Origin: Myrmaecium sp. VS I D KN 1
Taxonomy: Eukaryota; Ascomycota; Dothideomycetes; Valsariales; Valsariaceae
DNA length: 64,000 nucleotides
Direction: 5' to 3'
NCBI GenBank assembly: GCA_019775845.1
Contig: JADQAV010000047.1
Coordinates: forward strand, 310,001-374,000
Under the pieces are notes generated by a model, which saw only the letters and a list, made by a program, of their open reading frames with translations, was not told the origin of the DNA and ran no database searches. The position numbers were made by a program, and so were the translations under genes. Each line of letters begins with the position of its first letter. Position 1 is the stretch's first letter. This document shows, one piece after another, positions 1 to 10,635 of this stretch.

Positions 1-2368
1 CCATGTTGCTGTTGTCTTAAAACCATTGCAATAATCTATCTGTCCTACAAATGAAAACCGTCACATCGAAGCCGCAGGAAGGAGACGCAGGTACAGGCAG
101 GCACACAAAAAGAACACAGATGAAAGCCGCGCACAACACGAACAACAACAACAACAAGCCAACGAAAAAAGCCAACGCGGGACAGGGATGGATGGAAGGA
201 TTACCTAGGGAAGGAAGATAACGTTATGAGCAGAGGGAATCACACAAGCATCCAATCCAGCCTACTAGTAGCCAGCCCAGCCAGCCCAGCCAGCCAGCCC
301 ATGCCAGCCCAGATAGTTACCAGACCACAGACCGGCAAGATCAGCACCAGAGCCAAAGGAAGATTGGAAAGAGGTGGAGGTGGGATCCGCCACCACCACC
401 ACCACCACCACCACCACCAACCCAGCCAGCTAGACGAGCGCGCTTAGGGGATGGATGGAGAGGAGAGAGAGTCGTGGTGTGTGGTGGGAAGTGGGAAGGA
501 AAAAAGCGGGTCGAGGAACATGGGCTTGTTCAGAAGGGACCGGGCGTAACGCTAAGTTAAGGCTTCCCTAGGGCATCCATCTGGGATGGGGGATTTTTAG
601 GGAGGTTTGGGTATTTAGGAAGAGAGAGATGAGGTCTTGAGTAGTAGAGGATGTGAGGTATGTGGTTGATACTGTATATCAATCTTCCTAGATATCAACG
701 ACGACAACGATGTTGACAAGGACAGGGCAGGGGAAGGTCTGTTGGTTGAGTAGTACGCGATGTGCGACGTAATGCTGTTCGTTATCCGTACATCTGTTCT
801 ATATTCAAGCTGCTCGGCTTGTTTCGTTTTCGCCCCGTTTCCATCTCCCATCCGTCGTTCATAACGCACACGGATCGAGTAAGATCGGATGAGAAAATGG
901 CAGGAGATTGGACGGATACAGGACCTGGATGCTTTACGCCAGTCGGACATGTGTAAACTGGGTGAGTGAGGGTATAGTACGGATACAGTACGGAGTAGTA
1001 CCTCTGTACTCGTAACCTGAGGATGTAAGTACTACTATATGTAGCACCGTTATACCGGTAACCCCCAAGACAACTCGAAGTATCCTCGTGAGGATTAATA
1101 TACATAAGATGCGTTGTGATATTCGCATCATCCATCGTCCTGTTTCTCTCCATCAACACCTGAGTCAGTGCTTCCTCGTACCGGACGTGGGACGGTAATA
1201 AGTTACGTCGTCCGGGATATCGTGGTGGTCCGCGTACAAGGTTTCGATGATGGAACCCCCGGCTCTTAAATCTGAAAAAGAAAAAGACGAGATGAAGTAC
1301 TCCATGCATCTTGGCTCCCCCTTTTCTGAACTGGTGAACGCCATACATAAATACTTCATCCACCGAAGAAGAGTACGGTACATAAGAGCAAGAGAAGGCA
1401 TCCCATCCATGCCAACCGGGTAGTTTCCCAACCGCCCTGCCCCCTGCCGCGGCGGCGGCGCCGGCGCCACCAACCACCAAGGAAGGGCAAGCGGCAACCG
1501 TCCGCCGTGCCGACCGCTGGCTCTGAGATCCCTTGCCACCACCGTACCGCATCCCGTCGTGCCCGTCAAGCAAGAAAGGCAGCTGGACACGCGACGACGA
1601 TGTTCGCGATGATAATAACAATAATAATAATAAAACTAGCGACAACATCAATAGCGAGGATATGGTTGGATCTAGGGTCGGATGATTAGATGGATAGATC
1701 GGCGACATATAAAGTACTCCGAGTATGTACGTATGTATATATATATATATACGGAAAAGCAACGAAACCAAAAATTTGAAGACAATCACAGCGATTCCAT
1801 GCACGAAACAGATTTGATCAGTAGTGAAAAGATAGGACCATAGTGTTCGATATTCAATAATACGCGGTGATAGAGTTAGATTTGTAGGGGCCGATCAATC
1901 TGGATGGAATTAAGACTATATCGAGCGTGGATGAGAGAGAGAGAGGAGAGATTAAGATATTCCGATATGCTGCTGCTGCCCTTGTATTTCCATAGCCCGT
2001 CCACGGTCTATGGACTCATCTGATTTTGCATTCTGGGGTTTACAACCGACCACATTTCCCCGTCACGATTCATGGACTTTTGACAGACACATGCCCGATT
2101 TAGATGAAAGAACAAAGGAGAAGAAGGAAAGTAAGAACAAGAGACCGCCCATTGGGCAAGTCATGTAATCATGACATGACGCCTAAAAAACCCAGAAGAA
2201 CGGCGAAAGGGAGAGAGAGAAATGAAAACCGAACATTATACCGGGGGTATCTCCATACCATTTGTCAAAAAAAAAAGAAAAAAGAAAGAAAAAAAACCAA
2301 GCCCGCTTCGACGAGAGCTTCCGTGCGCCGATCACAAGGAGTATCTTGATGAAGAAGGAGACATATCA
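1..2368. other. intergenic stretch, no supported gene
   Basis: I see no gene here. Several open frames exist on both strands, the longest on the minus strand at 782-1804, but they are low-complexity, have no recognisable domain and show no splice structure. The stretch holds simple repeats (a CAC run near 391-419, a TA run near 1737-1752, a CCAG-rich patch near 266-310) and one copy of the motif TACGGAGTA at 989-997. Its right end is probably the 3' region of the minus-strand SNF2 gene that stops at 2369, with A-rich sequence at 2266-2300. Confidence 0.6.
391..419. repeat. (CAC)n trinucleotide microsatellite
   Basis: About ten CAC units in a row. In one frame they would encode a poly-histidine run, but that frame (226-447) has no other protein-like character, so I treat it as a plain microsatellite. 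Confidence 0.85.
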
Positions 2369-5300
2369 TCAGACCCCCTGCCCTAACGCCGCCGCCATCA
2401 GCCCGTCCAGAAGCCCGTTGGTCGGGCCGCTGTCCGGTGAGCTGAGAGGACTGCCCAGCCGCACAACTCCCCCGTCCACCGGGGTTGACGGATCCGCGGT
2501 GGAGGTCGCAGTGTCGAACGCGCCGTCGAACGCGCCGTCGAACGAACCGCCGAACAGGCTGGAAGGGAGCGGCGCCGGTGTGCTCGGAGCGGCCGCCGGA
2601 TCGCTCGCTCCTGCCGTGGCATCCTCTCGGGTGGTGCCCGCGCTCACGCGGTTGCCCGTACCTTTAGCCCGGGAAGGCCGCTTCCGCGGCGCGGTGGTGG
2701 GGTCCCGGGGCGCCCTCTTCCGCTTGGGTGCAGCTGGACTTTGCGGTTCGTCGAGGTCGATGCCGGCGATCTTTCCGTCGCCGCGCCCTTCCCGTCCGAA
2801 GACCGGCTGCGGCGCCCGCAGCTGGGCCATCTGGGCGTAGCCGTCCCCTTCGCTGGGCGCGACGGGGATGATCCTCGCTTGCTGGATGATGCTTTGGATC
2901 TTGTCGTCGTCCTCGAGCTCCTTCGCCTTCACGTGCTCGTTCCGCGTCATGCGCTTCGCGCGTTCGAAGATGGCCTCCTCGATGGTCCCCTTGAGCACCA
3001 ACGTCTCTACCAAGACCTCTCGTGTCTGCCCGATGCGGTGGGCACGCTTGATGGCTTGTGCTTCGATGTTGGGTCGGTTGATCGGGTTGACGATGAGGAC
3101 GACGCTGGCGATATTCAGGTTGAGCCCCAACGCACCGCAGCCCACATCGATCAGAAGCACGCGGATGCTGGGATCCTCGTTGAACGCGACCACGTACTTG
3201 GACCGCTGGGCGTTGCTGAGCGTCCGAGCGTAGATGAGATGCTTGACGTGCAGCAGTTCCAGACCCTGCGCGAGATAGTAGGCTGGATTATCGCCGTCAT
3301 AGAAGATGAGGATCTTCTCCTCGTGTTGGTGCATCCTGACTTTATCCATGAGGTAGCTCAGCTTTGCAGAAGTCGTTCCAAGCACCGAGGTCCTCTTCAA
3401 AGGCGACGTTTCCGGGAGGTCGTGGGAGAGGTCAATCGGAGGTTTTCTCTTCTTGGTATGGCTTGGAGACTCCGCAGTGCTGTCCTCGGTTTTGGCAGCG
3501 GCAGTCGCATTCGACGTGTGGCGAGGTGAGATTTTCTTGGTGATAGCGGCGTAGGACTTGTTCGTATTCCGCTCCCCATGCAGGCACGTCGTTGGAACAC
3601 CAGTCTTTGCCAGGGAATCCAGGGCTGTTGATGCTGCAATCTTCTTCGCCACATCGTCTATCGCGCGTACTTCTAGCATCTCTTGCATCACTTCTGATCC
3701 GAGCTCCGCCAGACCCTCAGAAGGGTCTGGCAAGGATAAATGTCGGTTGACATAGTCTTGAGCTTTCAAAAGCTGCGTGATGCCGACGAGCATGGGATCA
3801 CTCCTGGAGTCCATGCTCCAGGACTCGAAGCTACTCGCAGGCCACCCGTCAATGAAGAAGCCGATTTCGTGACTCCGACTCAGCGCAAGCCATCCCGGAG
3901 CGTTCAACAACGTTTCGACCACATTTGTGCTCTCCGTCAGGGAATGACGGTCGTCGGGGGAGCAACTGATGGTTGCTTGTTCCAAGTATTTCCTGCTGAT
4001 CTCGACACTGTTGAGTACGTTCTCTTCGCTAAACCCGGTCCACGCGAAATTGCTCTGCCGAAGGTTTCGAATAAGGTCATGTCGCGCCTTGATGTTGTTC
4101 TTGTGAAAGAGATAGTCCGCGTCGGTGCGCTCGCTGGTGATTGCATTAGCTCGGAGGACCTGGATGAACATATTTGCCGACATCTTATCGTAGAACGACG
4201 GTTCGAGATAAACGACCTTATGCGTCATTTTAGGCAGCCTTATATCTCTTTCGACATCCTCTGGTCGGGTCTTGACCACTGACGCCTCCAAGGTTCGTCC
4301 TAGACACGACGTAAACCCAGTCATCCCCTGTTTAAAGACATAGTCCTCCCATCGCGATCTCCCTGTAGCCGTCGAGTCTGCCCACGGTTGAACTTTGAGG
4401 TAGTGGGTGAGCAAGGAGCCCAAGTGCTTGGCCGCCTTTATATCCTCCTTCTGGTCAAAGTTCTTCCGCTCATCCAGGATCGATGAACGGAACGACGCCT
4501 CCTCAGTCACCGTGCGTTCCCCAGCATACCTCGTAGACAGGTCAAGTTCCACACCTAGCATGCCCGGCGCCGGTGTACCGGAGACAATCCATCGTCGCTC
4601 TGCCTCGATGGATTTTGAAACGAGCACGGCATTGGATGTTGCAGAAGAAAAGCTGTGGCCTTCGTCGACGATCAAACGCAGCCAATGCAGTTCTTTCAGC
4701 GGTGACGAATAGATGTTGCTGGTTGCCATACAATGGCAGTCGGGATCCCTGCTGCTACCTCTGTAGGAGCATCGACAAGGGGGGGTTGGTCCTTGGGGTG
4801 TACGGCGGCCTTGCTCGTCGGAGCCATCCTTGATCTCGAGTTCAAAGCGAGTTCGGCTAAATAAAACGATATCATAGGCTGCGAGCTCCATCGCAGGCGG
4901 GAGCTGATCCTTCGGAGAGTCCATTACCAGGACCTTCAAGAAGTCATCCACGAGGTGTTTCTCTATCTCGGATTCCCATTGATGCAGTAAGTTCCGTGGA
5001 ACGACGATGAGCGTTCCGCTGCAGAGGACCATGCGGCGCGGTGGAGGCGTAGCAGTTCGCCGGTTGAACCTCACTGGTTCAACTGGGATTTCATATTCTG
5101 GTATAATACTTTGAAGCTCTTGCACGCAGACTGGGTTGAACTCGCCCTCTTCCTCTTCCCGTCTCGCGAAGAAAGCTCTCCACGGTAGCGAATGCCTGGA
5201 AATAGTAGCCGCTGCCATAGATGCTAAGCTCCCTACCTTTCCTCTGGTAGGAGGCGAAGGCTGGTAGGGTGGCGGTATCGCGGGTAAGTGATACTTCGTA

Positions 5301-6262
5301 GCAATGATGACAGCAAGGCAAATCACGGTCTTCCCATAGCCCATAGTTTCGGCCAGGATTCCACCACGATTGGTCTCATAGTACCGGGGTTCTTTCAGAA
5401 AGGCAGCGTTATGGGCACTGTAATAATACACGGACCTGTCGGGAGCGCGGCGCTCCTCAAGCCTTGGATCGAGTAGCAGGCCCCATTCCGTCTCTCGCTC
5501 AATCATCAAGGCGGCGGACCGAGCCTGATAGGGGTACAGCTTCGATTTCAGGCCGCTCACGGTTATCTCATCCGCGCTTGCGGAGGCATGGGAGGAGGTG
5601 GTGCTACCCAAGAACTCCTCGGCAGCCCTCCGCGTGAAGCCATCACGGATCCTCGTAGGATTCGGCGACGGCGAGGGCAGTGCATTAAAATGATAAAACA
5701 TAGAATATTCGTCTCCTCCTGGGTTCAAGTCGAACGGCATGCGTTCTCCCGAGGGCCAACATCCTTCCCATGAACTGGACGACACATCCACGCTCACGAG
5801 AAGCTTCGACAACGCGGACCTAAGCATGCTGCTCTTGCGGTCGATCGAACCGCGGCACACGTCCTGAGGAAGGAGGTAGATTCGACACAGAAGGCCTTCT
5901 TCGAGGTTCCTGCAAAACAGGCGGATCCAACCCGCACGCAATAGTTTGGCCGTTGGAGTATCAAGGTTGACATGCTGTCCGGTGCCCGGATACACATGAG
6001 AAGGCCCTATCTCGGCCCAACCGGCGTCGACTGCATTCGCATCAGGAGAAACATGATCGCAAGGTTCGCGAGGAAGTAGAAGGCAGCCTAGAGGGATATA
6101 CTTGTTCAGTCCTTCCCCTGCCACCGTGGCAGGCTCATCCGGAGAAGTCCGCGATCCTGACATCTGCGACTCTTCAGTCTGGCTTGTTGACGCCCGGTTA
6201 CTGATGGTCGGAGTAGACCTCGAGCTCAGTGGCTCGCTCGACAGGGCTCCAAAGGTGGCCAT
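2369..6262 (-). CDS. SNF2-family ATP-dependent DNA translocase (helicase-like)
   Basis: A 1297-residue intronless protein. SNF2 proteins use ATP hydrolysis to move along DNA and remodel nucleosomes or repair intermediates in the nucleus. The Walker A motif reads GILAETMGYGKT (about residue 301), the motif II box is DEGH (about 533), and the C-terminal helicase half ends with AHRIGQTR (about 1073-1080), a SNF2 hallmark. The long insert and layout recall Rad5/Rad16-type fungal proteins, but I see no RING finger between the two lobes. A cysteine pair cluster (CRC...CHC, about 495-512) lies just before motif II and may bind metal. The C-terminus is low-complexity with basic patches (KRKRAP, RKRPSR) that could be nuclear signals or AT-hook-like. 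The start used gives the longest frame, and there is no obvious intron. The family call is firm; the exact subgroup and role are not. Confidence 0.9.
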   Translation of the reverse strand: MATFGALSSEPLSSRSTPTISNRASTSQTEESQMSGSRTSPDEPATVAGEGLNKYIPLGCLLLPREPCDHVSPDANAVDAGWAEIGPSHVYPGTGQHVNLDTPTAKLLRAGWIRLFCRNLEEGLLCRIYLLPQDVCRGSIDRKSSMLRSALSKLLVSVDVSSSSWEGCWPSGERMPFDLNPGGDEYSMFYHFNALPSPSPNPTRIRDGFTRRAAEEFLGSTTSSHASASADEITVSGLKSKLYPYQARSAALMIERETEWGLLLDPRLEERRAPDRSVYYYSAHNAAFLKEPRYYETNRGGILAETMGYGKTVICLAVIIATKYHLPAIPPPYQPSPPTRGKVGSLASMAAATISRHSLPWRAFFARREEEEGEFNPVCVQELQSIIPEYEIPVEPVRFNRRTATPPPRRMVLCSGTLIVVPRNLLHQWESEIEKHLVDDFLKVLVMDSPKDQLPPAMELAAYDIVLFSRTRFELEIKDGSDEQGRRTPQGPTPPCRCSYRGSSRDPDCHCMATSNIYSSPLKELHWLRLIVDEGHSFSSATSNAVLVSKSIEAERRWIVSGTPAPGMLGVELDLSTRYAGERTVTEEASFRSSILDERKNFDQKEDIKAAKHLGSLLTHYLKVQPWADSTATGRSRWEDYVFKQGMTGFTSCLGRTLEASVVKTRPEDVERDIRLPKMTHKVVYLEPSFYDKMSANMFIQVLRANAITSERTDADYLFHKNNIKARHDLIRNLRQSNFAWTGFSEENVLNSVEISRKYLEQATISCSPDDRHSLTESTNVVETLLNAPGWLALSRSHEIGFFIDGWPASSFESWSMDSRSDPMLVGITQLLKAQDYVNRHLSLPDPSEGLAELGSEVMQEMLEVRAIDDVAKKIAASTALDSLAKTGVPTTCLHGERNTNKSYAAITKKISPRHTSNATAAAKTEDSTAESPSHTKKRKPPIDLSHDLPETSPLKRTSVLGTTSAKLSYLMDKVRMHQHEEKILIFYDGDNPAYYLAQGLELLHVKHLIYARTLSNAQRSKYVVAFNEDPSIRVLLIDVGCGALGLNLNIASVVLIVNPINRPNIEAQAIKRAHRIGQTREVLVETLVLKGTIEEAIFERAKRMTRNEHVKAKELEDDDKIQSIIQQARIIPVAPSEGDGYAQMAQLRAPQPVFGREGRGDGKIAGIDLDEPQSPAAPKRKRAPRDPTTAPRKRPSRAKGTGNRVSAGTTREDATAGASDPAAAPSTPAPLPSSLFGGSFDGAFDGAFDTATSTADPSTPVDGGVVRLGSPLSSPDSGPTNGLLDGLMAAALGQGV

Positions 6263-7850
6263 AATGTAAGTTCAGTGGGAGCAACACAATTCTCTATCAA
6301 GCCACCGCGCCAACCATGCAAAGTCAAAGAGGAGCATGCTTCAAAGAGGGCACACAGATTAGCATGTCATCACGACATCTTGTGAAATTGAAAGTGGCTG
6401 TTGATGGGAAAAGCCAACTTCTGAAGACAGCTCGGATTGATAGGGTCAGTTGATGCTTGGCGACGTGATTACCTAACAAAGCTTAGCGGACCTCGGGAAG
6501 TATCCCGACCACCACGGCCCCAACTTGTCGAGTTCAATCGATCTTCGCACCCACGCAACGAACACAGAACCGTTCATTCCCAGGCTTCTGTGGATATAGC
6601 AACTCCATGGGATAACATCTAAACATGTTACGCAGCCACGTGAAAAAAAGGCTTCAGTAAGGGTTGGACCTGCTCGACGACTTGATCCGACTCACCTGCC
6701 TACAAATGTTCTTCACCGGAGCTGGTCTACGCAACAGCAACGCTCTGTCTATAAATATGATGATGGACCACAGCATAACACCTAGTCCGAGCCAGCCCTT
6801 AGCAAGGCAAAAAGCAGAGTCAAAGGCCGACAAGCGAAATGCTTCAAAAAGGGGAAGGGGATTGCCGTTGAACTCGGCGTCAGGAACGCTTGAAGAAGAA
6901 AGGCACAGCACACGGCCTGGAGGAACGTGCAACTTAAGGTGCGTTGCCGCTGACCGATTCGGCTGTTTGTACGCGGAACCGGCTCCAAGGCGAAGATTTC
7001 AGGAACACGGCGGGGAGGAAGCATTCGTCACTCTTGTGGTATAGGTGCCAACGAGTGGGAATGACACGCAGGTAGCGACTTTCTTGTGATAATGGGGGAG
7101 ATAGTGACAGGGATTGAGCGGGGGGCACGGTCGCTCTGGCTTGCGCGGTTGCGACGAGAGATGAGATGGATTGCGTACACACACTCATGACAGGCGGTCG
7201 GACCAGCAAGCGTTCCCATGGGAAGCGTGGACACCATATGAAAGAGCCGCTGGGTACTTTTATATGTCGCTGTTTGGTTGTGGTTGTTGGATGGTTCCCC
7301 ATCTCCCTCCTCTCCCCCCCCTCGTTCTGCCTTGTGGAGACGGGATGGATAGACAGATTCGCGGCCCGCTGGCTGGCATCCTGGGCTGGGCAGGGCAGGG
7401 CTGTGCGCGCCTCTTGAAACAGCAACCGCGCAGCAGTGAGAGTTGGTGGAGACTGGAGGAAGTTCGGGGCTTCTTTTCCGCCCCTCCCCATCTCACAGGG
7501 CAGATGAATAGAAGGCAGACGGGATCATATCGGCGGCAGCCTTGCTTCATCTTCGGAGGCACATCCGCCGCTCGCAAGCAGCGATAACTAACCATTTCGC
7601 ATCACGAACTGAATGCACAAAGGAAGGGGAACCACCACTAGAAAATAGGCGACGACCAGGCGACAGCTTGTTATCGGTCTCGCGTGGGCGGGATGTGTAT
7701 TTCTCGTTTCTATATTGTAGGCAGTGTCCCGACACTAAAGCCATTCAACCTCCAACCGAGAGGAGTCGGAGTGATGAGTGCGAGAGAAAGAAAGAAAGAA
7801 CGGTGCGACGAACCACCAGCGCCGAGTGATTGGCCCTCCCCCTCCCCCAC

Positions 7851-7989
7851 GGCTGGCTGGCTGGCTGGATGGCGGGTGAGCGGCCATCCGAACCACACAC
7901 AACACCCTGACCTGTCATCATCATCATCATCATCTTGTCGTCCGGGCGCCAGGGTTTTGGCGGGCTGGCTGGCTGCCTGGCTGGCTGGG
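7851..7989. repeat. GGCT tetranucleotide runs flanking a TCA run
   Basis: A GGCT run at 7851-7869, a TCA trinucleotide run at 7915-7934 and a second, imperfect GGCT run at 7963-7989. The same tetranucleotide, or its complement AGCC, recurs at several other places in the window. Confidence 0.8.
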
Positions 7990-10074
7990 TGTGGCAGACG
8001 GGACGAGGGATAGACGCCTCAGGTGGTGCAACCGCATGCATGTCACCTACCACCTTGAACTCTTTCTTACGGGGTGTGAGGGTGGGCTGGGTCGCTGGAT
8101 AGCAGCTTCTCGAGTTCCATTTTCAGTGTATATATAAGATCATGAAGACATGGCATGCCTTGGAAGCAGTCAACATTCTTTATATATCATGCTCTCTCGT
8201 CTCTAGCGCTGCGACGACGCCGTACCGCATCGCTTGATCAGAGATAATCTTATATGAAAACGGCGATGCGTGCCCATAAGCTGCGTGGGCTGGAACGAGG
8301 ACGGCGGAGACAGGATGTACCGTATGTAGGTATATACCTTCATGATAGGCGACATATGATCTTTCTTTGATACCATAGTAGCTACTACTCTGTCATTACC
8401 TGGATTAGGCTACGGTATCTATCAGCTCGGGCTGGGTACAGTAGACATAGTAGAGTAGTAGTTCGGAGTACAGAACGGGCACGAGTCCTGTAAGTAGGAT
8501 CAGGGGAGGTGCAGGACTCCAGCAGGTTGACGTGCGCGTCGGGCCGGGAGTCAGAATCGTTAAGTCCTTCAAGCCGTGCGAGGGGGGGAAAGCGGCATCA
8601 TGGCGATGGAGAAGAGAAAGGCTTGTCTATAAAGATGTATTGGGGGAAGAAGAGAAGAGGAGACGTGGATGCGTTCGCATTAGGCGGATGGGTGGGTGTG
8701 TTTGTGTGGGGAGACTCCCGTCGGGAATGCGTTTTCGTTCCTCGGAGCAACGTCGTTGGTGATAACCTCGAATTTACTCCTCGTGGATTTATTAGGATAA
8801 GATCATGAGAGAGTTTAAACATTATTATCGCAGACCGAATGGTCGCTGTCTCTTCATCCCATACTGTACCTTATTAGGGGGGACTGCAGAGGAAGTGTGC
8901 AAGAAGATAATTTTGGAGTTTGGATGCCAGTGTGTTCGGATGGTTCCTGAAACTTTGGTCGCGTTCCGCGACAGAAGGGGAGGGGAAGAAAGAGGGGGGG
9001 AGGTGCGCAGGACCTTTTTTGGCATCGGACCGTTGTGGTCCTCGGTTAAGATGCGGCCAGGGCGGGCGGATTTGCCGGGTGACGGAGACGGAGACGGTGA
9101 CGGTGACGGTGTCGGCCGATCGAGGGCACATGGGACGGGGATTGGCAGGGCCATGGATGGGTGGATGGAAAGGTGCCGTGCCCTGGAGCTGGAGGGAACC
9201 GAAGTGGCTGACTAAGATTAAGGTACGTCTGCCCGGGATGGAAGGTTGCTGCCGCTAAAGTATTTTACGTAGGTAGGAACCCGCACGGTAGGTAGCGAAA
9301 AAAGGCGACAGAGAAACTCAGATGGAGGAGCGGGAAGGCATATTTTATTGCTTTGATGATTCCAACTCTTATCTACTTACATACGCGTCCGTAGGACTTT
9401 CCGTCGTAACCACCAGCCTTTATTTTTTTTTTCGGGGAGCGGCCGCCGTCCGTCCCATCCATGTGCGAGCTGGGAGCCGGGCGCTGCGGGCTGCACGGTG
9501 CAAGGTGCATGGTGCGAGCAGCGCGGGTGGGTGGGACGTAGCAGGGCTGGCTGGCTGGGGCGCGACGGCGGGCGGTCGGCGGGGGGTTGCGGTCGGCGGT
9601 CGGCAATGGGTGGTCAGTTGTCAGGGTAGTGGTGGTGATAGGAGTTACCGGTTACTCTGGCTGTGAGGAGGTTGTTAGGCTGGCGGACAGGCCGGGTGTG
9701 TACCTGATGCATGGCGCCTTCCATCATCTCACAGGCTCCGCACGGGCAGGCTGGATGGGCGGGAGGGACGAGGAGAGGGGAGAGGGGAGGGGGGGACGTG
9801 TGGGTGGCCGTGGGTGGCCGTGGGTGGCTTACTTTATCCCTCCCACCTCCATACTCCTGCCTGCCCGCCCGCCCAGGTGTCGCATTTTGGCGGAGGCGGC
9901 TCGCCAAGCGACAAGGAGACACACGGGCGTGGAGGGCTGCCGGGCTAACCCAATCCACGCACATCCCGTTTCCACAATTACAGCGCCCCACAGGCTGCCA
10001 GATTCCCTGCGCCCTCCCTCTGAACCCTAACCCATAGCGCCCTGGACCCATCCATCTCGCACTCTTCATCGCGC

Positions 10075-10150
10075 CCGGCCTCCTCCCTCCTCCTCCTCGT
10101 CCGCCTGCTCTCTTCCCTCCCTCCCTCCTCTCTCCTCCTCCTCACCTCCC
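10075..10150 (+). promoter_or_regulatory. pyrimidine-rich tract upstream of ssn6
   Basis: An almost uninterrupted C/T tract about 490-560 bases before the ssn6 start codon. Long CT-rich tracts just upstream of or within transcription start regions are common in filamentous ascomycete promoters. I infer that it marks the core promoter or the start of the leader. Confidence 0.4.
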
Positions 10151-10404
10151 CTTTCCCTCGAGAGGTCGACCGACGCCCGCTGCTCCCTCGAGCCTCAACC
10201 ACCATCACCACCACCAAAACTCCACCTCCACCATCCCATATTCCCTCCTTTCAACTTCCTTACTCATCCTCCCCACACTGCCCGCCCAGCCTTGTTCGTC
10301 GTCTGCCCGCTTCCGCCCTCCCGCGGCTTGTCTTGGGTCTTAGCGCCTCACGTCGTGACCGCTCCTTTTTGACGCAACCCTCCTTGATTCCTCCACTCCT
10401 CCAG

Positions 10405-10494
10405 GTATATTCTCCTTGCGCTTTCATTTTCTGCCCGCTACTTCGATCTCTCGCGTGCTCCCGCATCTCCTGCGCCGAAGCTGACCTCTTCCAG
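10405..10494 (+). other. possible intron in the ssn6 5' leader
   Basis: A 90-base segment with donor GTATAT, a GCTGACC branch-like site and acceptor TTCCAG, upstream of the ssn6 start codon. The signals fit a fungal leader intron. The donor is not the strongest form and no transcript evidence is available. Confidence 0.35.
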
Positions 10495-10635
10495 TCGCTC
10501 TCTCCTTCGCGTCCTTCGCCGTCGAGTCGCATCGTCCCCACCCGACGATTGAGGCTTCTCCTGCGCCGTTCGCTCCCTTAAAGATCGTGGTCACCGTCGA
10601 TTACTGCATACATCTTTAGGACTTACTGCAGGGCC

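Larger units (their letters stand above)
6263..10404. other. long intergenic region, no supported gene
   Basis: It separates the minus-strand SNF2 gene from the plus-strand ssn6 gene, so both promoters lie here. Open frames on both strands are short, overlap each other and lack domain character. A frame at 8805-9215 (136 residues) has a GD-repeat from a simple DNA repeat and no recognisable fold. Features seen are GGCT and TCA simple repeats at 7851-7989, a GGAGAC/GGTGAC repeat near 9080-9112, more GGCT near 9543-9560, and dense CT-rich sequence from about 10075 on, leading into the ssn6 leader. Confidence 0.6.

Noticed and set aside
226-447. Small plus-strand frame with a poly-histidine run
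   Set aside because: The histidines come from a CAC microsatellite and the rest looks random.
782-1804. 340-residue minus-strand open frame
   Set aside because: Low-complexity and simple-repeat composition, no domain, no supporting splice or start context.
2741-3529. 262-residue plus-strand frame inside the SNF2 gene
   Set aside because: Antisense shadow of a strongly supported SNF2 coding region.
8805-9215. 136-residue plus-strand frame
   Set aside because: Contains a GD repeat from simple DNA repeats, no recognisable domain and competing frames on the other strand.
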